Notes: a model not told the origin generated them from the sequence alone. Positions 12,101-27,100 are shown, numbered from the stretch's first letter. The stretch is DNA of 64,000 nucleotides from Antedon bifida (GCA_963402885.1 OY727096.1:13249820-13313819); one strand, 5' to 3'. Numbers and translations are program-made.

Positions 12101-15100
12101 CAATGTAAACCAACAGAATATGCCCTCTGCTGCGCAAAAACGCAATTGGGGGCTTCAATAATTTCGTGAAAAGTCTAGGCCCTGAGCTAAGCCCATTAGG
12201 CAATGCGACAAACTTATACAGGTTGTCTTTCCAAACAAATTTTAAATATTTAGTGTCCGACTCTGCTATGGGTACAGTAAAATATGCATCTTTGAGGTCG
12301 ACTGACGTCATATATACACCTGGTGAAATTAGTGTCAATGCATTTCCAAACATTTCCATTTTGAAATGTTTGTATGTCACATATTCATTTAATTTAGAGA
12401 GGTCTAATATCATTCTGAACCCTCCATCTTTCTTTGGCCTTGTAAAAATATTTGATACAAACTGGTCATGTTCATACATGGCTGGTTTGACCACCCCTTT
12501 TGATATCAATTTAACTATTTGATCATCAATAGCCTCCATATCCATGTTGCTGAGTTTGTATGGATGAGGTATTTTTCCTTTTAGGTGGTAGGGTATGGCT
12601 TTATCAAACTCTATTTTATATCCTGAAACCGCATTTAGGATGTATGGATCCGAAGTATATTTTTTCCACCTATGTATATATGACCTGAGTCGACCTCCTA
12701 CTATGTCAAGGTTATTATGTTTGTTAACCTTATTGTTAGGAGAAATACTTATATTATCAATCGACTCATACCTCTTCGGCTGTTGTTTTAGGTCCTTTTT
12801 CCCCTGATAAAATTTGGTCTGGTTGTAGTTGTTTGTTGACCATTTGTGTCGCCGGGTTTGACCTAAAAAAGGTTTGCCATTTCTATTGTATGGCTGGTAT
12901 CTGTAGTTGTTGGACCTGGTCTTTGGTTGGTACGACTTAAAATTAAATAAGCCTGCCGTAGCCTTCCTTTCCTCATCCAGTTTTTTAACTGTAGTACTCA
13001 GGTCACCAAATAAATACTCTGTAGGCTTAATGCTGGGTTTACATAAATGAGTATATTTGGCATTTATTTCCGGTTTCAACATCTCCTTACGAAGTGCAAG
13101 TAACTCGAAGTTCGCATTGGCAAGTAGGCCGATTGTGTCCTGTGCTATCTCCGATGACTCATTTCCATCAACTAATTTAGCAAGGGCGGTAATTCCCTTT
13201 ATCAAAGGTTTTTGTACCTTTTGAAATTTTAGATCGTTAGACCGTGCCCTTGGTGTAATGGAATCCCAAATAGTTGGATTGACCTTTGGCACCATTAGGG
13301 CCTCTAGATTTTCCGGTATAGGATAGCTTTTGATCAGCTCGGTCATTACACTCTCACTCATATGCGAGTGCAATAAGTATGTTAGCGTGTCAGCCAACTC
13401 TTGGCTGACTGCTGGTGCCAATTCGTTAGAAACAGCAAATCTTGCTGCAAAACCCGGAGGAAGTGGGCCTTTGACCTTACTATTACTATTAGTGGCTGGC
13501 CGCTCAGGATTTTCATCCTTCTTGGATAGTTGTGTACCTGTTACTTCCCCCTCCTCCAGGTCAGACACATCACGTTCGTACTGATGATGCCTATCGTAAA
13601 TGTTACTCGTGAGGCTAACCACCGAGCTACTGTCATCATATTCATTGTTGTGACATTGTGATGACATTTGTGTCATCAACTGAGATAAAAGGTCGTGCGT
13701 TGACTCATTTATTTGTTGAGCAGCCTTCGTCTCTTTAACCTGCTGCTCAACCAACCGCTCAAGGTTTTCAACCCTAGCCTCATAGTTCAGGCCTACTCCG
13801 ACCTGTTGATTAGGCTGCAGCACGTTAGTGCATGATGGCCCGGCGATAGCAACGGCATCGCTGTTGCTATGCGTATTACCTTCTTTAGGAGGCCTAGTAA
13901 TAGTACAGCTAGACCCCGCCTTCCTGGCCTTTTTTGGTGGGCTTAGCCACCGTATGCTGTACAAGTGGAGTTGTAGCTGCAAATGTTACATTTCCAGCAG
14001 AAATCTCCAGCACATCTTCTTGTATTGCAAGTGATTTTTGTTCCATGATCGTTCGGGTGCACGCCGTCTCCAAACGATGGCGCCGATATGAGGGTGCGCG
14101 TGCGCGTCGGGATCTCAGTTTACAGCGAACGTATATGAAATAAAATACAAACGTTAAGAAGCAACTGTCAGTAATAAAGTTTATTTGTATATGTGTTTAT
14201 ATAATGTAAAACAATTTGTGAAAAACACCTCTATTCGGGGCAAATCGTAATTCAGTTTAATCATCATAAATAATCATCTAACTCAACTTAATTAGTAGGC
14301 CTAATGGTTTTCAATTGTTTCTTAGAGCCAATTCATACTTAAGTTGGTTACTATCCACCGAAGTTGTTCTGTGTTTAATTAAGGCATGTGATCCTTCGTA
14401 CTGTAAGCCTATCCTCTACTGGATTTACAATGCTACTCATGCCAGTGAGGGGGAGGGTGTGTGGGTGGTTTCACTGCAATAATAAAGTTTTGTACATTAT
14501 AGACGGTGACTGAAAACGCTAGCTCAGCTACCGGTAATAAAAACAATTATCGTAGGAGGAGATAGGTAAATGCGAATCATCTTTGTATTATTGTGTGCAG
14601 GTATTTTTCAAGATTGACATCCATTAGACAGTGTATACCACAATCGGAAAACACCCCTATTTGTGGCAAATCGTTGAACCTAAATTCATTTTAATTGTCA
14701 ATAACTAATTATCTAACTCAATTTAATTAGTAAACAGGGTTACATCAGGTGGTTAAAATCTGTACCGAAAGTACGAGCCAACTTTATATAACATCGAGTA
14801 AACATTCTAGAAGTAATTAACATGCAATTTACCGAATTTTGCCCTTACGTAATTTTATATATAAATTTTTAAGGCCTGTTATTATATTGCATCATCAAAT
14901 CTAGCATACACAAATACAAACCAAGTGCAGATAACCAATTATTATAATTATTGTAGTATAAGGTGGGGTCAACCAGTAATTGAGTACTTTGCGAGCATAG
15001 AAAGTTAACAGTCGTAGGCCAAATATATTTCTCAAACTAGAGGGTACCCCGAGAGTACAAACCTCCGCCTACTGTAAAATTCCCCTACATAAAATGTCTC

Positions 15101-18100
15101 CGGAAAATATATTTTTTTTAAATTTTTTTTATTTGTTCTAAGTGTAAAAAGGCTAACTGCACACTACAAAGTTGTGGATGAGAGTTTGGTGTAATGGTTA
15201 TGTATCCAGTCTCTCACAGTTGAGATCGCTGGTTCGAGTCCCGCTGAGGGTTTTTTTTTTTTTATTTCTTTTTTTTTGTGGACCTTGATCTTTGACCCTG
15301 ACCCTTCAAAATTTAACCAAAATTATATGATGAGTCATTGATCATTTTGGCTAAGTTTGGTGAGAATCGGATAAAAACTGTGGTCTCTAGGCAGTAAAAT
15401 AGTATTTTGTTAGTTGTGACCTTGACCTATGACCTTTTCCCCTCAAATTCGAACTCGTCCGAGCTTTTGGGGTATAGATCATTGTGGCCAAATTTGGTGA
15501 GAATCGGATAAAAACTGTGGCCTCCAGGCTGTTCACAGACACACACACACAAACACACAAACATACAGGGGTGAAAATATAACCTCCTTGGCGGAGGTAA
15601 CAATACAAAATGTAATATAAGACAACACTACCAGTACAGTAGTAGTAGAAGTATAACAGTTTGGAATACACACCTTTTGAGTTATTTCAGCAATTTTATC
15701 TTTAGCATCCTTGGTACTGATTGATGAATTTAGACCAGAAAGAACTGTGGAAACACATAACATTTGATTAGCAATGACAACAGAAATCAAAATAAAATAA
15801 AATATATTATATAAATATTAAGCTTTGGACTGGATTCTGGAACTTGTCAAAGAATTAAGGTCTTGATTAAAATGCAAAATATAATTTATGTTGCTGGCAT
15901 GCCAAAATATAAATATCTCAATATTTACTTTAGTGATGATAGCTATTAGTAGTGATTTGGAGTACTTCAAAATGAAACAAGAAATATTTCTTACAAAAAA
16001 CGCCACTCGCTTGTTGATGTAACAGTTTTAAAAGATATATTGTCCCCTGAAAAATATTTTTTATTTCAAATTTGTTTTTGAATGTGTCATTTTATTGTCA
16101 TATAATAGTTATTCATGTTTATAACCAAACAATCATTTACCTGAAAAAATGTAATTTAAAGCAAAAAATACTTAAATTGTCTGTCAGACAATGGTTTTGG
16201 GTTATAACGTTTCTTTTCTCTTCTTATACGTGAATAAATATTATTTTTTTGTTACAGAAGTGAATAACTTTTGTATTGAAGTAAAATACAACAAGAATTC
16301 ATACTTTATAATTGTGCAATTGAAATTTAAAAAAAAAAGTACTGAATCTGTAAAAGATGATGTGCTTATTATTAATTTAAATAAAAATGATGTCTAAATA
16401 ATATTACATTATTATACTAAACAGACTCAATTTCTGTCACTTTAGTTTATTTTATTGCTAAGGTCAAGTCTAGGGGTCACTTCATCAAGCCTAGATGCTT
16501 CAAGTGTGAACAAATTGTATCCTATTACAAACAAAAACTTTACTACTATATGGACTGTTTTGATAATAATTCAATGATTATCTGACAGCAAATTATAGTA
16601 TTATAATATCAGTCTAGATCGACAGTCATAAAGTGGGACTCATTGTAAATACCAGCCTAGACAGCCAAAATAATGTTTTGATTATTTGACAGTGAATTAT
16701 TATAATACTGGCCTAGGTTGACAGCAAGAACAAAGTTATTATTTATTGAACAAGATTTTACAGATTATCATCTACATGCATCTATATATAAATTATGGTT
16801 AATTCTGAAATAGGCGAGCACAATGGAAAAACTTCGGGACAAATCTCTGCCTTGGATACCTACCTTATCTATCTCAGATGTACCACGAAACGTAGATTTG
16901 ATAACATTAGTTTCCACTATTACAATATTGTTCCATATTTCTATCTTAGGAAGATATTATAAAGGGTTTTATAAAAAAATGTCTGATTTCATCAGTATAT
17001 TTTTAACTTAAGTAATTTCCGGGTTCACGGTAAGGTGTGTCAATCAACTTCCCTGCATGGTTGGTTTCAACTAGTTGGCTGTTGGTGCTTGGTAGCGATA
17101 GCCATTTTAGTTTTTTGTTTATTTTCAGACTGCACGTGTGAAGGTATAGTAGTACATGATCAAATTAAATATATATAAATATATAGAGTATATTGTGGGG
17201 AATAAGTATATAAAATTACATTGAGAGAACTAATGATAAAAAAGCTTTTGTTTCAAATCAAATGAAATCAGATGACACTAGTCTTATGTAACTCATCTGA
17301 TCCCACTCTACTTCAAAATCAATTAAATTCAAATTTAAACAAAATTGCTAAATAGTTGGAGGAAAATAGACTTACATTGAATATCAAGAAGACTAAATTT
17401 ATGATCTTTGGAACAAACCACACTTTACCCAAATTTTCAAATATTTCCCTAACCTACTGTATGTATAATGTCACTCATATTGACAGAGTTGTCAATTGTT
17501 AATGTTTCTCTACTGAACCACTTTGGAAATCAATGCTTTAGCACTGAAAGTGTCATTCAGTATAAAGACAGAATAAATAAAATAAATAAATAAAACCCCG
17601 ATATCCGAGTTGTTGAATAAGCTGCCAGGACTTTATGTATACTGTGCGCTACCTGTGTCGTGTTAGGACCCTGGGATACTTCTGCCCATGTTGCAAGCTG
17701 TCTAAACGTCTTCCTTCTTAGGCCAAAACGGCTCACTGTACGCGGAATAATGTATTAATTAAACCAATTAGTATGGTATTTATTTTAATAAACGCCCGGA
17801 ACACCTCCCCAATAAAACATCAATTACAATAATTATCACCCATCCACATTATACACAGACACAATTATACTATTTTTAGTAGATTTCATCGGACTGTTAT
17901 CTACAATTTACCAAGCATTTATTAATGTTATTCTTTTTTACCACTTTTCAAATCTATTATCTATTTTTTTTTTGTAAATTTACCATATTATTAAAACTAA
18001 AAAATGTAACGTATCCCACGAATAAGCACCTCCCTCAAATTAACTCCGCCTCCCCACATCCACACTATAAGGGCCCTACCAAACAATAAAAACTATACGA

Positions 18101-21100
18101 AAAACGCTATTAATCATCTAAGACACTGTGAAACAGGAATTGTGAGTAGATTTAGTTTTACGAATATCAAGCATTTCAATGGTAACCGACCGAAAATGTC
18201 CAGGCCAGAATGTCCTTCTAAAACCTTTTTACCCGAGTCATTATCATTCCGAGAACCATCGTCTACACTTCCTAGAGGGGGAGCAAGTCTATATAAATAC
18301 TGTTTATCAGCAAATGTTTTCATAGACTCTCTTCCCTCAGACGTGCTTTAGGGTTTGTAATTTGAGCATGACCCATCCTAGTTTACAAATTAGCAAAAAC
18401 GTCAGCCTCTAGAACTATAACTTGCTGCTTGATATAGCTTCTGAATGAGTAGTCCTCATGTATTGCATGCAGTGTGATAATTAGACTATATAACGAACAG
18501 GGCTATAATTCCAAGGTTGAGGGTGCTTGGAGATATCCCACGGGGTAGAAGAGGGGTCATTACCGCCACGGTACTGCTCTTCCTGACGACGTAAGGAAAA
18601 AGGAAATAACAAGTGAATAAGCAAAGATGTCCCTGAAGATCTGACAAGAAATAGACAAGTTCAGATTTCTGGATAGATATAATTTAATGTTTATAGCATC
18701 ATACCATAAAGAATTAGTAATTTCAAAAAATTCAATCAATATATTTTTATAGATATATTAAACATAAACATAGTTGTCATGAATATACAGAAAAGAAAAA
18801 AAAAGGGGTGTCTAGAAAACTCAGATCTAGAAAACTCGGATCTCAGATATATCTGAGTTTTCTAGATCTAGAAAACTCAGATATCTGCCTTTTCTAGATC
18901 TAGAAAACTCAGATATCTGACTTTTCTAGATCTAGAAAACTCAGATATCAATATCTGAGTTTTCTAGTTCCAGAATGGAACTAGAAAACTTAGTCATTTA
19001 GATCATTCCATTATTAATCAGAAGGTAGGTCATTTGAAATACTAGAGTATTATTAAAACTGATTACTGTGTATGTTTTCTTACTAATATTGTAAATATTG
19101 TAACATGTAGAAGCGCCTACGGCTTAAACCATAAAGAAAATACAGTGCACGTTACCGTTAAAATATAGGCTTAAAAATTAGGTATGTACGAGTTGCTGTG
19201 GTTGGTTGAGGTACGAGTTAGCCAAGTTGGGAATAGGTACGAGTTATTTTGGGTACGAGTTGACCACTTCTAGCCTGTACCTGGGCCAGGTCTACTCTTC
19301 GCGATACATCGCGATAGCGCCCACACGTTGAGCCTTGAATTGAGTTTGCTTAGCTAGGCTAGGCCTAAAATGCTAAGCCTACATTTTAAAAGGTGTATAC
19401 TGTATTTCTTTATGATTTAACATAGGCCGCTACTACAAGTTACAATAATTATTATTATTAATAAGAAAACGTATTATACTGTAGTATTTCAAAGAAGCTA
19501 CCCTCCGATAATAATGGAACGAACCATTTGATGATCTGGGTTTTCTAGTTCCATTTTGGAACTAGAAAACTCAGATCTTGATATCTGAGTTTTCTAGATC
19601 TAGAAAAGTCAGATGATACATCTCAAATGACAATCTATCATGCAGAATCTAAAAATAATATTGAACAGTTATAATTCAACCTTGAGTGCCTTATGGATCA
19701 CTAGATATGTGCAAAGATATTGTACATAATTGACAGTAAACTAGTTTACAGTTAGGGCAAATTAAAAAGATGTTTAGCAAAGCACCTGACTTTATACTGT
19801 ATCTCTACGGGGCACCGTATGGAACATTGCTAATTTTGTCGAAATATTACAATTTTGTCTACACATAATTAATTTTGTCAATACAAAATTCATTTTGTCA
19901 ACACCAAATTCATTTTGTATTGACAAAATTCATTTTGTGTTGACAAAATTTATTCTGTGTGGACAAAATTAATTTTGTCTTGACAAAATTCATTTTGTCT
20001 CGACAAATTTAATTCTGTGTAAACAAAATTCATTCTGTGTAGACAAAATTAATTCTGTGTTGACAAAATTAATTCTGTAACGACAAAATTCATTTTGTGG
20101 CGACAAAATTCATTCTGTAACGACAAAATTCATTTTGTGTAGACAAAATTAATTCTTGTGGACAAAATTAATTCTGTGTAGACAAAATTAATTCTGTGTA
20201 GACAAAATTTATTCTGTGTAGACAAAATTCATTTTGTGGCGACAAAATGTATTCTGTGTAGACAAAATTTATTCTGTGTAGACAAAATTCATTCTGTGTA
20301 GACAAAATTCATTCTGTGTAGACAAAATTCATTCTGTGTAGACAAAATTCATTTTGTTGCAACAAAATTCATTTTGTCGCGACAAAATTAATTTTGTTAG
20401 CCGAGCCTACTCAAGCGTGGGACAAAACGTTTTTTAAAACATTTTGTCCCACGCTTGAGTAGGCTCGGTTTTAGCATTTAAATTAGAAGGCGGAGTTTAA
20501 AGATGTATTGTCCCTTGAAACACAAAAAAATGAAGGTCAAAATATTCTAAATTTAAATTGGCCATATCAAAGTAATATTAAAGTTATTCACTTTAAGTCG
20601 AAAATTCGAGCCAAAAACAACAATTTTATGTAATTAACAGCTAAATTAATTTGATTACACTTCGTCTGTAAAATCGTCGCGAGCGAAAGTAAACAAAGAT
20701 TTCAAACCATGAGTATACATTATACATGATGCTAATTAGGATTGTTTACAACTCGTCGCGGTTGAGAAGGTGTTTTCAAACAGATCGCAAAGAAGTTTTT
20801 ATGATTATGCATACAGAGTAGCCAAATATATGATATGTTTTGATCGAAAACTTTGACTGGAAGTCAAAGTTATTTTTTTAACCAAAAAACGTCTGTATTT
20901 CAGTTAAATGATTTTTTTTCGACTAATTTTTGGTGAAAGTTAATAACTATTATGATACTTCAAAATGACCCACTTTTTTTCGAAATTTTTTTTTTTTTTT
21001 TTTTTTTAATTTGACAAAGGGACAATACATCTTTAAACGTGAAAAGGGCAAGACAGGGTGAAGCTATAAATGATGACAGCGCGCGAATCTTTGACATTTG

Positions 21101-24100
21101 TTATTGGTTCAGTTATTATGGCTGAGCATGCCTCCGTCTCTATTGCTCAATGCTATCATATTAATCTATTTTATATTATCAGGGACCCCTGAAAATATCA
21201 GATATGATCAGTAATAATTATTATTATTATAATGTATTCTATATTAAAAAATCGGAAAATGGTTTTCATTAGAGCCCTGCTTATTACTTAAGTAATCCAT
21301 GTTCCATGTTCACTCCAAATTCTTCAATTCATTATCATCATACCCGTATTTGTTCAAAATTAAATATTCCAACCCATAAAACCAACCACTTTCAACACAA
21401 CATTAGGTATTCCGGACCCACTTTTTGGAACGATCTGCCACTTCCCATCTTAAACTCTGTTTCTAGCAAATCATTTTTATCTAAACTTAAAAGTCACCTT
21501 ATTTCCAAATATTAACTTTTCCTCGGTCAATTTTATTTTTTATTTTTTATTTATTTTTTCTTTTTTTTTTTTTCTTTTTTTTTTAAATTTTCATTGTCTT
21601 GTGTCCTCCACAAGATGTGTTTTTCATCTTTCTGGACGTGTACCTTCTTCTTTCGAAATTTTGTTTACATATATATTGTTCATTGATAATCTGTTTTGTA
21701 TATGAAAGGAGAAAATAAATGTTGCTTTGAATTGAATTGAAGTAAAATGGTAGTAATGGGGCTATTTAATATTTTGTCGTTTAAAATATTATTTATTAAT
21801 CTTATAAAATGTATATACTTTATTTTAAAATTAAAGATGTATTGTCTCCCAAAATCATGAAAAACTAGATTTGAACTCGTCACTACGGACGAGTTAGGTT
21901 ATCCGCACCGCAAACGCCACGTGCACATCATACGTTAGAATATTGCGAAGAGAAAAACGCTTAAGCCATTGAAAAAATGTTAGTGTGCTCTCTATTTTGT
22001 GTCACGTCTAAGTATAAACAGTTTACACTATATATTGTATACGTACTACATACAGTGAAGAATAGGTGAAAATAAGTGACCAAAGTTATTGACGCCTTTG
22101 GACAGGATGACGTCACAACAAATTTAAAAATGGTAAATCATGCGAAAGGTAATTGATTGACCTAGACAATATAAAAAAATGGAGGGAAATGGAATACGGA
22201 TAAGTGGAGATGCGCTCTATTAAATGTGATGAGCTATGAAGAAAGAGACAAAAATCCAATATTTTATATTCGAGTGGCCCTACGATGACGTCACAATGTC
22301 CGGTTAGCCATATTAATTCATGATCCGATATCTACAACTCATCAACTTCCAGAATAAGTAAAAAAAAGAAAAGTTTATCATGTAGTTTAGAATCTATGAC
22401 TGTTTAAAAAAAGGCATAATTTTTACGACTTTTTGAACTTTTTCATCAAAAACGCGCGCAAATTATCCAATTCGACGTGCTCGTATGACGTGATTGTAAG
22501 TTGAAATTGTTTAAAAAGTTGGTAAAATTACTGGAAAAGGCTGGAAAAACATAAATCACGCATAAAAATATAATTTTAGTGCTCCGTGCGCACCGCGCGC
22601 GCAAAAATGCGCGCGAGCGTGGGAATTTTTGAAATGCTCAAAATGACATGAAACGTGTAGAAAATTGATTAGAAATTGATTTTACGCATTTTGAAATTTT
22701 AAACGCGCGTGCGCACGTTACTTTATGTGAAACATGCCATTTTGAATCCATAGAAAGTTTGCGCTTGATATAACTTAAATTTTCACCAAGTTTCAATAAA
22801 AAATGATATTTGGTTTTTTATCTATGATCAATCATTGAAATTCATAAAATCGCGCGTAAGTCACGTTGCGCAACTCTAAAATCATAAAACGAAGTTTCTT
22901 GCACATCTACAGTTAGAGGTCAATCTTCTGACAAAGTTATATAATCTTATGTTGACAAGTATTAGAGATACGCTGCGAACAAAATTCCGGGAAAGAAAGA
23001 AGAATAAAGAAAAAAAAAAAAAAAAAAAAAAAAAAAGATCCTGACAATAACAAGGGGTTATCCGCCAAGTGCGGATAACCAATAAAGATTTTTAAAATCG
23101 GACTTTGAATAGACCATTATGCAGTTTTAATGAAGTTGTTCACTTCCATAAGAAAAAAGAACGGGGAAAAAAAATTATTTCACCTATAAAAAGACAAAAT
23201 AAACAGTTAAATTACCCAAAAACTCATTGGCTTTCAGACAATTTGACCATTTTTTGCTTTAAATTACAGTTTTTTCAGGTAAATAATTTTTTTCCAGACC
23301 CAATTTTTTGTGAAAGTGAATAACTATTATGTGACATTAAAATAACATATTCAACAAAAAGATTAAAAAAAACATTTTTTCAGGGGACAATATATCTTTA
23401 AGATAATAATAATCATTGCAGAAATAATGATGCTGAAAGCTGTCCGTTATTTGAAGAAAAAAAAACATTTAAAGAACTGACTACAAAAGATTGCTCACGT
23501 TAGTTTTATTATAACAATCATCCACCCTGCGAAACCTAATAACCTCTAACCTACAGTAGTAAGTAGGCCAGGTAGCCTACGTTGGCTAGGTTCAGGACTG
23601 ATTGCCCATAAAACATTCGATGTATAAATATCAACACCCCAGACAGTGTAATAATGACCTTTCCAGACCGAAAACCATTCTGCCCGAAATTACGATACTC
23701 TCTCGATACAATTCCATATTTTATTAGTGGAAAATGCATTTTTATTTAACATCAATCTTATTAAGCCAGCCAAAGACTGAATACGTACATCAAAAGTACA
23801 AAGAACAATGTAAACCTATAAACAATTATTTGCAATTAGCAATGTATAATAAATAAAATCAACCATGAAGTTGTAAAATAAGCATAGAAACATAACATTT
23901 ATATCTAGCATTTTTAACATTATTATATTCAAACAACAGCATCGGACTCTGTTTTCAATTTAAATCGTTTGATTCGTGAGTCGAGGTAAAAAAAGTGCTT
24001 TACCATTTTTCTTTCAAAAGCATATAGCAAACAAGGCCAACAGCCACTGTAAGTCGCGTGCAGTTCAAAGAGTACAGAAAACGCGATAAAACGCAAAGTG

Positions 24101-27100
24101 ATACCGGACCGACCGACCGACATAGTGAACTATAGAGTCGCTTTCACGCAACTAAAAACAAAAGTAAATATAAAACCTAACTAGATAGAAAAACTAAAAA
24201 CAGTTAATTTAAATATAGAATCATAATTATAAACATATACAGAAACAAAATTTACATATTTGTAACAAAACATATTTTAAATTTAATACAGACCACATAA
24301 ATAAATCGAGATAGAATTTGTAGAAGGTAAGTTTGCGTTTGCTGGTTTTTACAAAATAATGCTAATACACGCGTCCACACAAATGGTGCACCTATTAACA
24401 ATTTGTTGGCACCGGTGTAGAGGAGGTCGTAAAACGATATTCGCGCGCTGTTTGATCGTACGCCTATAACTGTCAATCTTCGAGTTTCCAATAACAACCC
24501 CGCCTTCTAATTTAAATGTTAAAACGTTTTGTCCCACGCTTGAGTAGGCTCGGCTAACAAAATTAATTTTGTCGCGACAAAATGAATTTTGTTGCAACAA
24601 AATCATGAAAAATAAGATTTTAAAAATCAGACTTTTACTAGGCCATTTTGCAGTTTTAATTAATTTATTCGATTCCATAGAGAAAAAAAATGACGTAATG
24701 ATTCCACTTATAAAAAGACAAAATAAACAGTTAAATTTAACTAGAAACCCATTGTCTGACAGACAATTTGACTATTTTTTCTTTAAATTACAGTTTTTCA
24801 GGTAAATAAAATGTTTTGGCTGATTCAATTTTTGGTCAAAGTGAATAAATATTAATGTGACATTAAAATGGCATATTCAACAAACAAAATTAAAAAAATG
24901 ATTTTTCAGGGAGACAATTATCTTTAAATATACTATATATGCTATACAGTTTGCATCAACTTTATGAACAGAGGTATGTGACTCATATGTTATAGAAATG
25001 GGGAAAATGAATCCCTGGACAAAATGACTAATATTGGCTTTGCACAAGACACATTCTATTCAAATAATGACAAGATTATAACATTCATTCATTAAGGATT
25101 GAGAATATCATATTAAGGTACTACTGTGCTAGCTTTGTAGTCTATTTTTACTTGAGTTTTATGCTAAATCAAATATGTTTATCATTTTGACAATAATGCA
25201 TCTGTATCTGAGAACTTTCAGTCATTCATTTTATTTAATTTATTTAATTTTTTATTTTAAATTGTTTGCGATTTATTTTATCTTTATAAATTATATTTAT
25301 TTTAATTTAATTTTTATTGTTACATTTTTATGTCTTGTCATGATGTATTTCTGTGAGGGTCATTAATGATCAGCTTCAGCTGGATGGACCACCCTCGCAA
25401 AATATTGTTGAAATAAATAACTAAATAATTGCTATTATCCAATCAGATGAGTGGCATAAATACAATGCGAGTTTTAAAAAACGATTTTAAAACGTTGTTT
25501 TTTAACATTGCAGTTTATGGGAAATTACGTTGCATAAAGACATAGAAAAAACGTTATAGAAACGTATGTAAAACGTATGAACACATGGGTATTAATAAAG
25601 TGAAATCAAAACCTTGAAAAAACATTAATTAAAAACTAAATTGTTTACCAATCTTTAGATAAAATGTAAGCGTTTTTTACAAAGTTTTAAAAGCATTTTT
25701 AAAACGTCTTTTAACATTGAATTTTAAGACAATACATTTGCAGCAAAACGTAACAAAAACGTTATAAAAATGTATGTACAAAACTAAATACAAGGTATTA
25801 ATAAAGCGAAAAATCAAAACCTTGAACAAAACGGTACTTAATAACTAAATTTTATTTAGATAAATGTAAACGTGTCTGTAAAACATCTATATTATTGCAT
25901 TTTCAAGACAATCATTTTTACAACAAAAACCAATACGTTTTTCACGCTGCTGCTTTAGCCAGCTAATGTCCTATAAGGACTCTCATTTGGAAGCTGAAAG
26001 CAAGCAGCAGTTATAGTACTAGAGGCCAACGTTTTTGTTTTTTTGTGAACTAGGACAAGTCATGCTAAAATTACAAATCCCAAAGCATTTCTGATATTTA
26101 CGAGTCCCATTTGACTGTCAATCTTGACCAATATATATAATACTGTAATTCGCTGTCAGATAATCTTTTTGACCTTGGATTACTCCATACATTAAGAAAC
26201 TTATCAGGGTATAGACAAACTGCTTTTAGGAAGAAAAAACGTTACAAAACACTTAGAAATAAGGTAATTTGGGAAATAAAGAAAGCTAAGGAGAAGTACT
26301 ATCGTTATAAAGTAAAAACGCTTGAGGTGAGCAATCCCCGTAAATGGTACGACAAAGTGAAGCAGATTTGTGGTAAACATAAAGACAAACCAAGAATTAC
26401 ATTTGATAATCCTTTACCGATCCCAGACTCCGTTGCCTCTAAACAAATTAATGAACACCTTGCAAAAATTTGTCGTGAACTGGATCCTCTCAAACTTGAT
26501 AAATTGCCTACATACTTCCCAGCTGAGAGTCCACAGCCACAAATTTTATGCTTTGAAGTCCAACAACAATTATTAAAAGTGCAGATTAATAAATCAGTTC
26601 CACCTGGAGAAATTCCACCAGTTATCATCAAGGAATTTGCACCCGAAATAGCAGAGCCCCTAACGCATATATTTAATTCTTCTTTGAAAGAGAGTATTGT
26701 ACCCAAAGCTACAAGCTACCATTATACCGATACCAAAGAAAAAAGGTACAGTCAGTATGAACAGATTAGACCGATCTCGCTTACGCCACTGTTTATCCGA
26801 ATCTTTGAACATTTTCTAACTAAATAGTTAAATGAAGACCTATCTACCATTATAGATAAACAGCAGTTTGGTAATGTCAAAGGTATCAGCACGAGTCATT
26901 ACCTTATTGGGCTCTTACACTACCTTCTTTCTGGACTGGAAAACTCTTGTCACAAAGCACGAATTCTTGCTGTAGATTTCAGCAAAGCTTTCGACCGTAT
27001 TAGTCACCAGGTACTAATCAGTAAGATGATATCAATTGGTGTCAGGAAATCTATGATCCCGTGGTTCTGTAGCTTCTTAACTTGTAGAGAACAAAGAGTG

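Larger units (their letters stand above)
9212..14146 (-). mobile_element. Near-complete DIRS-type retrotransposon (tyrosine recombinase)
   Basis: The element is 4,935 bp with all DIRS hallmarks. The order on the minus strand is gag-like region, reverse transcriptase, RNase H, methyltransferase-like domain, then tyrosine recombinase. Termini share a 37-bp inverted repeat (14088-14124 and 9280-9316). An internal complementary region (9427-9538) is the exact complement of both outer ends placed side by side: 9504-9538 matches 14112-14146 (35/35), and 9427-9503 matches 9212-9288 (77/77). That lets a circular intermediate restore both ends, which a recombinase then inserts; no target duplication is expected and none is seen. 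Perfect end matches imply a recent insertion. One homopolymer frameshift near the gag start (13930-13935) is the only clear defect. It sits in a 10.8-kb HOP2 intron, same strand. Confidence 0.95.

Noticed and set aside
15540..15566. ACACAC run as a CRISPR-like or satellite array
   Set aside because: A short microsatellite that is a standard part of the surrounding repeat family.
18114..18351. Overlapping 69-codon frames on both strands
   Set aside because: No domain or signal on either strand; the mirrored frames reflect locally higher GC.
23929..24678. Several 60-110-codon minus frames
   Set aside because: They cross repeat junctions and have no motifs.
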